Source: Cystobasidiopsis lactophilus
Taxonomy: Eukaryota > Basidiomycota > Agaricostilbomycetes > Agaricostilbales > Chionosphaeraceae
Reading direction: 5' to 3'
Length of the DNA stretch: 64,000 nucleotides
NCBI GenBank assembly: GCA_001599975.1
Contig: BCIO01000004.1
Location: 1,709,328 to 1,773,327 of the forward strand
The notes below the pieces were generated by a model, which was not told the origin of the DNA, searched no databases, and saw only the letters and a program-made list of their open reading frames with translations. This document shows, one piece after another, positions 57,060 through 64,000 of the stretch. The stretch's first letter is position 1. Every line of letters begins with the position of its first letter. A program made the translations under genes and the position numbers.

Positions 57060-58187
57060 TCAAGCGTCAAAATCGCCAAGGCGCAACTCTTCCTCGCTCA
57101 AAAGCCAGTCGGCATCGATGTCAAACGCAAGGTCGGCGGGCTGCGAATTTTGAGGGACTTTGGCGCTGCTCGTCCTGAGATCTTTGGCGTAATCTCGTTC
57201 AGGCACGCGAGGCATCGCTGCACCGCCGACTGCAAGACGGTCCTATGCGCGGAGCGTGTGAGCTTTGGTCTGTCTCGAAGAGTATTGGCCCCAACTCACA
57301 GCGCGCTCGTTGCCGGGAATACCGGCGTGGCCTTTGACGTATTTGAGGTAGACCTTGCGATTCGGGTGCAGGTTGATCTTGAGAAGAATGAGCTGTATCA
57401 ACTCTGCGTGCACCACGTCTTCGTTGCTGGCGTTCTTCCAGCCATTCTGCGCCCACTTGAAATGCCAGATTTTCAGGCAGTTGAGCGAGTATTGCGAGTC
57501 GGTGTAGATTGCAATGTCCACAGTGGGCGTTGGGTCGACCTCGAACACGCGCAGAATGGCCTGGCAACGGCATGTCAGAAGTGAGGTCTTCCGCAGCCTC
57601 GAAACAAGGAGCACACGTAGAGTTCCGCTCTCTGGTTGGTCTGAATGGGGCCGGGCAAAGGCTCCGAGACGTCGCTGTCGTTCATTCGGCGTCGCTTCAC
57701 GGCAAGGCTGAACAAGGCCACTCACCATTGTGGATTGCCTTCGAAGAAAACGCCAACACCAGCAACCGCATTCGATTTGCCGTTGTTGGGGCACGCTCCG
57801 TCGGAGTACACCCGCCGCACTCCATCAGGAGCAGGCGGACTGGCCTGCCGCGATTTGCCAGTGGCTCGCCCTTGGCCCGGAGCCCCAGCAGCTCTTGCGG
57901 TGTTGACAGATGGGACGACGGGTTGGTTGGAGGTGGAAGTAGACGCTGTGGGAGGAGCGCCAGAGCCGAGCTGCTGTTGCAACCAAGAGTTGGCCTGGTC
58001 GAGGGTCTTGAACTTCTGATGACGAGCTTGGGAAAAGCCTGCAGGAAGCTAAGAAAGGTCCACAGCAGGAAAGACTATGAGAACAAGTACCTTCGACCGA
58101 CGCCTTGGCGTCGTCCCAGCTGCTGAAGACGCCGACCCTCTTGCCGCGAGCCACGGCGTAGAAACCCCCCTTTGGCGCTTTCGGCAT
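57060..58187 (-). CDS. RNH1: Ribonuclease H1
   Basis: Exons 58187-58091, 58038-57726, 57674-57617, 57560-57300 and 57242-57060 give 303 residues. The N-terminal hybrid-binding domain reads GGFYAVARGKRVGVFSSWDD and GFSQARHQKFKTLDQANSWL. After a Ser/Pro linker comes the RNase H fold: VYSDGACPNNGK with the first catalytic Asp, QTNQRAELYA with the catalytic Glu, IYTDSQYSLNCLKIW with the second Asp, and KGHAGIPGNERADRLAVGGA with the His and last Asp. The enzyme removes RNA from RNA-DNA hybrids in nucleus and mitochondria. The start was chosen as the first Met before the domain; no clear mitochondrial presequence is visible. Confidence 0.93.
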
Positions 58188-58670
58188 GGCAAGCCACCGT
58201 GCAAGTCGAGCGAGCCGAGACTTGGCCACTGCTAAAAGGAGCGCGAGGGCGTTTGTGCGAACAGAAGACTTTGGGTCTGGCTTTATACTGAAACGAAGCA
58301 ACGCCTGCACCTGGCCAACCGAAATGGTGAAGTCTCCACGAAAAGGAGCACGCTCTATTAGGAGTGGAAGTAGCAGGAGATGCAACGTTCAGACTCTCAA
58401 AGTCGAATGGTGGCGCCTTCGACGTCGGACGAGGCAAAAGGCTGCGCCTGCGCGCTCATGGTGCAAACCACCCCAGTGGAGTGTAGCTAGTCATTACACG
58501 TTCTGCATGAGAAACTTCATCGCATTGCTTCGTCCGCTACTCCAGACCTTCACTCCGGACCTTCTTTCTAAGCCCGCCACCTCGGTTCCTCACATTGGCC
58601 CGCGTGATCTCGGCAGCACCCGTATGCGAAGGCGCAGTAGATGAAGATGGTGTCCAAGGGCGCCTACATT
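58188..58670. other. Non-coding stretch upstream of RNase H1
   Basis: 483 bases with overlapping frames on both strands but no recognisable protein. It should include the RNase H1 promoter and the 3' UTR of whatever gene lies in the gap. Confidence 0.4.
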
Positions 58671-58742
58671 CTATAGCACCGTGCAAAGGCTGTAGAGCTT
58701 GAAGCCGATTGAGTCGAAAGCGGCAAACCCAGGCACGCCCTG
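58671..58742 (-). CDS. Possible C-terminus of a gene hidden in the assembly gap
   Basis: Reading the minus strand from the gap edge, one frame gives 23 well-composed residues (QGVPGFAAFDSIGFKLYS and onward) before TAG at 58673-58671. The other two frames are Arg/Ser-rich and look off-frame. The piece is too short to identify and the frame could be chance. Confidence 0.3.
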   Translation of the reverse strand, partial: QGVPGFAAFDSIGFKLYSLCTVL

Positions 58743-59402
58743 NNNNNNNNNNNNNNNNNNNNNNNNNNNNNNNNNNNNNNNNNNNNNNNNNNNNNNNNNN
58801 NNNNNNNNNNNNNNNNNNNNNNNNNNNNNNNNNNNNNNNNNNNNNNNNNNNNNNNNNNNNNNNNNNNNNNNNNNNNNNNNNNNNNNNNNNNNNNNNNNNN
58901 NNNNNNNNNNNNNNNNNNNNNNNNNNNNNNNNNNNNNNNNNNNNNNNNNNNNNNNNNNNNNNNNNNNNNNNNNNNNNNNNNNNNNNNNNNNNNNNNNNNN
59001 NNNNNNNNNNNNNNNNNNNNNNNNNNNNNNNNNNNNNNNNNNNNNNNNNNNNNNNNNNNNNNNNNNNNNNNNNNNNNNNNNNNNNNNNNNNNNNNNNNNN
59101 NNNNNNNNNNNNNNNNNNNNNNNNNNNNNNNNNNNNNNNNNNNNNNNNNNNNNNNNNNNNNNNNNNNNNNNNNNNNNNNNNNNNNNNNNNNNNNNNNNNN
59201 NNNNNNNNNNNNNNNNNNNNNNNNNNNNNNNNNNNNNNNNNNNNNNNNNNNNNNNNNNNNNNNNNNNNNNNNNNNNNNNNNNNNNNNNNNNNNNNNNNNN
59301 NNNNNNNNNNNNNNNNNNNNNNNNNNNNNNNNNNNNNNNNNNNNNNNNNNNNNNNNNNNNNNNNNNNNNNNNNNNNNNNNNNNNNNNNNNNNNNNNNNNN
59401 NN
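58743..59402. other. Assembly gap (660 N)
   Basis: 660 consecutive N. Open frames that span it are artefacts of translating N. At least one gene is probably truncated by the gap: a 460-base interval on the left and a 470-base one on the right contain no complete gene. The round layout of this gene-dense window predicts one short gene here. Confidence 0.95.
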
Positions 59403-59874
59403 CGTGGCTGGTGAGGCTCAAGAAGGGAAGGCCGCAAAGGCGGCGTTTGTCGGCGTTTATCTTTCAAGAACAGGCTTACTGGTTAGACGGACAGACAAAA
59501 AATTTTGGATATAGAATTAGTATTAAGGAAGGCAACCCCGGCGCCCGACGACTCGCGATCGGAGTTCCTCAGAGGCCGCCGCCACCTCGGTGGACAGATT
59601 GTAATGGCATTGCTTCACTGTCATTGCAAGGACCACATATGTAATAGACGTGCCGCATTTGAGCAAGAACTACTGCGGGAGCGAAGCTCAATGCCGCCTG
59701 CCCAACAAAGGCTTGTTTTGGATTTTGGTTTCTTGTCTGCATCTTTGGCGGCCGACTGCTTGATCTGGAGTATTCTAGGATGGCGGAGAAGAGAAAAAAG
59801 AGCTTGTTTTGGGGAGAATTTGGTGGAAATTCGGCGCAGAGTGGCGATTTTAGGCGGAGTAGCTGCGACGGCGA
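59403..59874. other. Stretch between the gap and 6-phosphogluconate dehydrogenase
   Basis: 472 bases. On the minus strand a frame starting at ATG 59737 or nearby encodes a peptide ending YYICGPCND before a possible GTGAAG donor, faintly like a zinc-ribbon start, but no continuation fits. The 3' UTR of 6-phosphogluconate dehydrogenase also falls here. I call no gene. Confidence 0.3.
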
Positions 59875-62288
59875 TTAGTGTTTTGTAATGATGAAATAGA
59901 CTAAACCGAACCTCGACGCGCTGGTATTTCCGCCACGCCCCGTCCAATTGACATGAATATCGGTGCCAACCTTGTACTTCTCGTTGGCCTCCTCGGGCAG
60001 CTGCGTCAAAATCTGTCAAAGTTGGGCCTCGGAGCCTCAAGTAACGGCCAACTGACGATGCGGAAGGTGTCTGTAGCATCAGAAGAGAGGTTTGTCAGAC
60101 TCCGAGGCGAAAGGGAGCAAGGGAGATAACGAACGAGCACCGAAGTAATCTCTCTGGGCCTGCAACAAGCTAGCAGGCAGCTTGGCGGTGCGGTAGCCGT
60201 CGTAGAAGCTGAGAGCAGTGCTGAAAGCAGGAGTGGGGATGCCCCAGAGCTGTAACAGGAAACTTGAGTCAGGGTCCACTTTACGAAATCGAGAGTCGCG
60301 CACCGCAGCTTGAGCGACAATGCGGCGCCAGCCGGGCTGGGCCTTGTGGATGGCATCGTTGAAGAACTTGTTGAAAAGTAGCGACTGCAGATCGGGCTGG
60401 TCGCGGAAGGCGGCGGTGATGTCCTTGAGGAAGACGGAGCGAATGATGCAGCCACCACGCCACATGAGGGCGATGCCGGCGTTGTTGAGCTTCCAGCCGT
60501 ACTCCTTGGCGGCCTCGCGCATCAAGATGAAGCCCTGGGTGTAGGAGATGATCTTGGAGGCGTAAAGGGCTTGCTCGAGGTCGTCGATGAATTGCTGCTT
60601 GTCGCCCTTGAAAGGCTCCTGCTGGGGGCCGCCAAGCTTGGTGGAGGCCTCGACACGCTCAGACTTGATGGCCGAAAGGCAGCGGGCAAAGACGGCCTCG
60701 CCGATCAAGGTGACGGGCATGCCTAATTTAGCCGGGAAACTGGCGGTAAGCAAGAGGCCCCAGGAAGCTCCATGAAACTAACCGAGATCCAAAGCGTTGA
60801 TGGCGGTCCACTTGCCAGTGCCCTTTTGGCCGGCGGAGTCCATGATCTTGGTGACGATAGGCTTGCCATCATCGTCGTTGTAGCGGAGGACGTCGCGGGT
60901 CTGGACAAAGGAGTGAGGCCAAGCTGTGCACAAGGCTCGAAACACACGCACGATCTCAATCAAGAACGAGTCCAGAACGCCCTTGTTCCAGGTCTCGAAG
61001 ATGTCAGCAATCTCTGGCTCCTTGAGGCCCAAGCCGCGCTTCAAGATGTCGTAGGCTTCGCAGATAAGTTGCATGTCGCCATACTCGATACCGTTGTGCA
61101 CCATCTTGACGTACTGGATGTGGAGCAAAGTCAGCATTCACACGGGTCGCAGATGAACCAAAGGACAAACGTGTCCAGCACCCTCGTTGCCGCTGCGGTC
61201 CAATATCAGCCTCAATTGCCAGAAACAAGCATATTCATCGCGCAACGTACACCCAGTCGCAGCACGGCTACATCAGAAGAATGTCAGCCAATTTGCGACT
61301 CTCCGAGTTGGAACTTTTGCGCACCTCGCCGTCAGATTGGGCAGCGGTCTTCTGGAAGATCTCCTTGATTTCGGGCCACGCAGCCTCGCTTCCGCCGGGC
61401 ACTGTGCAAGGATTTCCTGGTCAGGAGCAGTTTTCGGCGAAAAGACGGAAATGTCGCAGCGCACTCAACGAAGGGCCGTAACGAGCACCCTCTTCGCCAC
61501 CGGAGACGCCGGAACCAACAAAGAGCAGTCCCTTGGCCTCGAGTTCCTTGGTGCGGCGGTTGGAGTCGGGGAAGTGCGAGTTACCGCCGTCGATGATGAT
61601 GTCGCCCTTCTCGAGGAACGGCACCAGCTGGGCAATGAAGTCGTCCACAGCGGAGCCGGCCTTGACGAGGAGGATGATCTTGCGGGGGCGCTTGAGCACC
61701 TTGCAAAGCTCCTCGATGGACTTGACGCCGATGATGTTGGTGCCTGTGGGGCTCGCAATCAGCTGGCGTCGGAATGAGTCCGGATGCGATGCGAGAAACC
61801 TTTGGCCTCATTTTCCATGAAGTGATCGACTTTGGACTACATCGGCGTAAGCAAGGGCATGATCAGAGCCTTGCGTTGGGGCCAGAAGCAGAGCGACAAC
61901 ATACGACAGTGCGGTTGAATGCAGCCACAGTGAAGCCCTGTAATAGTCCGGTCTTAGCTCTAGCACGCCTTCTCGGCTTCCGGCCCACCTTGTCGTTCAT
62001 GCTGCAAGGGGGTGCGTTGCTAGTTAGACCCGCCGGGACGCATTGTGCGCTCAAATGGGCTCACTTCAGGATCTGTGGGGTTCCAAGTGTTCGGAAATAA
62101 GCTACAGTGTCCTTGTGTGGTCAACGAGGAGCGGCAGCAAGCCCAACGCACCAGGTTCTGGCCCATGACCTGCTCGCATAACATTTCGGTCCCTCCTCGT
62201 CAGTTCTACATCCTCTCTCGTCGTTAAATGGACCACGAACGGCAAGCCCTATGAGCCCAATGTCTGCTTGAGGAGAAGAAGAGGCCAT
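59875..62288 (-). CDS. GND1: 6-phosphogluconate dehydrogenase, decarboxylating
   Basis: Sixteen exons: 62288-62241, 62169-62152, 62072-62065, 62001-61989, 61937-61905, 61836-61800, 61743-61465, 61401-61325, 61267-61251, 61192-61171, 61113-60952, 60900-60783, 60722-60304, 60249-60135, 60070-60057 and 60012-59875. They give 505 residues. Cofactor binding: [20 protein letters not shown] and FNRTVSKVD. Substrate and catalysis: [36 protein letters not shown]-type segment with the catalytic Lys, and [15 protein letters not shown]. The C-terminal [12 protein letters not shown] and [13 protein letters not shown] close the family. It makes ribulose 5-phosphate, CO2 and NADPH in the pentose phosphate pathway. 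Exons of 8, 13, 14, 17, 18 and 22 nt are each needed for conserved residues. The last 11 residues may be altered by an unseen 3' splice. Confidence 0.95.
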
Positions 62289-62634
62289 CTTAAAGTGCTT
62301 TGAAAGGGAGGCAAGTCGCTGAATGATGGCAGCTGCTCCTCAAGCGCTCTGCGCTCATCGGCCCGACGATTTTACTGTTCCGCACCTGTGGGTTGCATCC
62401 CAAAGTCTTGTGGACAACACTTCAGATACATGCAAGTGCAGCAGGGGCGATAGCATGGGCACCCGAGGCCAGAACAACGAGCACTCGGTTGCCGGGCGCC
62501 TTGCCGACTTCCCAACTTTCTTTCGCAACCCACCACGACGATAATCCCCTCCTTATAGTTGTCCTCTGGCTTCCGACCCAGCAGTGCTCCGCCAACACGA
62601 CACAGGAGCCGCGCTCGGTCGAGTGGAAGTGGAA
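62289..62634. promoter_or_regulatory. Shared divergent promoter of GND1 and LAG1
   Basis: 346 bases separate the two start codons on opposite strands, so both promoters and leaders must lie here. I see no TATA box with confidence and no repeat. Confidence 0.55.
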
Positions 62635-64000
62635 ATGCAACAGAATGGAGTAGAGGCGGCGGCACCTCCCAAAAACGCGTCGTTCTCCTCCAAAAGGACC
62701 TTCGACAGGTCGACGCTCGCGCCTAGCAACTCGAGGCCATTAGCACGCCGCAAGAAAGCGCTGGGCTCCCGGACGCTCGACTTCTTTGCCCGCAATCAAA
62801 TCGAGTTCAGTGTAGCCCCAATCGCGGCCATTCTCACCCTCAATCTCTTTTATGGGCCGGTACGTTTGTCCATCTGCAAGGCGAGCTAGCCCAGTGTGTT
62901 CTGCATGGTCTGATTGCCGCAATGTGCGCACCCGCAGCCCACCTTTGAGCTCAGAGCGCTCCATCCTCTCCATCTCCCCTCCCTAGATCCCACCTTCCAC
63001 CTTGGCAACCTGCCCGCCAAGTTTTTGTTTTTGAGCTATCGAGATCCTAGAACTGGCTTGTGTCTGAAGGTGCGGCCGCCCACACGACAGAATTCGACGC
63101 AGCGCGCATTGACAAACGTGCGTTCTTCACAGGGGCCTGACGATTTCTATTTGGTCGTTTTTTGGGTGTTGGTGTGGACGTTCTTGAGAGAGGTGTCTAT
63201 GAGGTGGATATGGGCGCCAATTGCGCGTTTGGGAGGGATCAAGGACGAGGGTGCGTCTTTTCTTCGAGATGGCCTTGGCGCTCCAAATCTTGCAGATCTG
63301 CTGACGGCTTCCACGCTTGCAGGTACCATCAACAGATTTTGTGAACAAGGGTAAGTGCAGGGTTTTTTTCGATGCTGCCGGCGAGCCTAAGTCTGACCCT
63401 GCGCCAATTTCAGATGGGGCATGCTATACGCGGTTGCCTTTTGGTCGTTTGGCCTGGTATGCAGCCAGTCTCGTTGAAAGCTGTTTTTAATACTGAAGAG
63501 AGCGACAGTACATCATCGCGACGTCGCCGTACCGGTCGGACGTCTTTTGGCTGCTGCCCACCCAGCGGCTGTTCGAGGGCTACCCACACTTTGCTCTAGG
63601 TGCGCTCGTTCAAGCGAACGATGGCATTCATTTGAATCCTTACCTTCTTACTACAGCACCAACGACAAAGTTCTACTACTTGGCCCAAATGGCATTTTGG
63701 GTGCAGACCATGATCGCCCTCAACATCGAGAAGCGGCGGAAAGACTACTGGCAGATGTTTGCGCACCACGTCATCACCATCCTGCTCGTTACCACGTCCT
63801 ACGCCTCCAACTTTACGAGAGTCGGGCTCCTCATCATGTGCCAGATGGACTTGGTCGACATTTGGCTGCCGGTGTGTTGTGCCTGCCAGCGCACTCATTT
63901 GCATGACTGACCATCCTCTTTGTCTGTCCTTCCCGCCCCACAGATGGCGAAGATGTTCAAGTACTTTGGGCAAGACGCGGTGTCGGACGGCCTCTTTGGC
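62635..64000 (+). CDS. LAG1: Ceramide synthase LAG1/LAC1 (5' part, runs off the window)
   Basis: Exons 62635-62859, 62938-63069, 63133-63250, 63323-63350, 63414-63456, 63509-63599, 63657-63871 and 63944 onward. The protein begins with a basic Ser-rich cytosolic segment, then a membrane helix (FSVAPIAAILTLNLFYG). The TLC domain follows: PDDFYLVVFWVLVWTFLREV, RFCEQGWGMLYAVAFW, IIATSPYRSDVFWLLPTQRL, then KDYWQMFAHHVITILLVTTS with the catalytic double histidine, and MCQMDLVDIWLPMAKMFKYF. It N-acylates long-chain bases with fatty acyl-CoA in the ER. The frame is open at the right edge, with the C-terminus missing. Exon 4 is 28 nt. Confidence 0.92.

Noticed and set aside
57060-58187. RNase H domain as part of a retroelement
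   Set aside because: There is no reverse transcriptase, integrase or terminal repeat; the N-terminal hybrid-binding domain and introns mark a host RNase H1.
58537-59644. Several long open frames spanning the N-run
   Set aside because: They exist only because N is translated as open; no evidence for continuity across the gap.
59620-59760. A zinc-ribbon-like peptide (YYICGPCND) resembling a small RNA polymerase subunit
   Set aside because: The second CxxC half cannot be found in any frame before the gap, so the resemblance may be chance.
1-64000. CRISPR arrays, bacterial operons, riboswitches or LTR pairs
   Set aside because: No spaced direct repeats, Shine-Dalgarno-led gene runs or long terminal repeats were seen; the gene structure is eukaryotic throughout.

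Overview
The window is nuclear DNA of a fungus, very probably a basidiomycete. Genes are packed on both strands and split by many short introns (about 40-80 nt, GT-AG with a notable share of GC-AG; roughly 145 by my count). The proteins are fungal in type: Ndc1, Syf2, Pis1, Lag1, Rap1, a GRIP golgin, a formin, a Mug135-like protein and an ankyrin-FYVE-RING protein. The intron density (16 exons in 6-phosphogluconate dehydrogenase) looks more like Pucciniomycotina yeasts or Agaricomycotina than the intron-poor smuts; that placement is inference. There is no sign of a prokaryotic operon, CRISPR array, intact transposon or viral element. A 660-base assembly gap lies at 58743-59402 and a single N at 30085.

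Layout. 1-10.5 kb: end of an unknown gene, NCA2, a membrane-anchored GH9 endoglucanase, a CUE-domain ubiquitin-binding protein and a large RfeF-like regulator. 10.5-20.3 kb: small unknown proteins, a tRNA-Arg-like gene, a Mug135-like protein, a short-chain dehydrogenase, SYF2, a DUF938 methyltransferase and mitochondrial uL3. 20.3-30.8 kb: a small membrane protein, an AsaB/CmcJ-like oxidoreductase, PIS1, ORC3, UPF3 and NDC1. 31-42.3 kb: an inositol polyphosphate 5-phosphatase, a HAC1/XBP1-type bZIP factor, an ankyrin-FYVE-RING protein, a Cys/Met-metabolism PLP enzyme and a multi-pass membrane protein. 42.6-54.6 kb: a formin, glycine cleavage H protein, a GRIP golgin, a RAP1-like protein and a small cysteine-tailed protein. 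55.4-64 kb: a histidine-phosphatase-fold protein, a stand-alone RNase H1-type hybrid-binding protein next to full RNase H1, the gap, 6-phosphogluconate dehydrogenase and the 5' part of ceramide synthase LAG1.

The genes are mostly unrelated housekeeping genes. Shared themes are lipid and phosphoinositide biology (PIS1, the 5-phosphatase, FYVE, LAG1) and RNA handling (SYF2, UPF3, RNase H1, HAC1). The standout is the bZIP gene. Its coding frame carries two adjacent stem-loops with 7-nt loops, and cutting after the third loop base of each would remove exactly 20 nt and switch to a second long open frame. This is the layout of Ire1-type unconventional splicing in the unfolded protein response.

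Exon coordinates below come from reading by eye for splice motifs, frame and family conservation. Every spliced length was checked to be a multiple of three unless stated.
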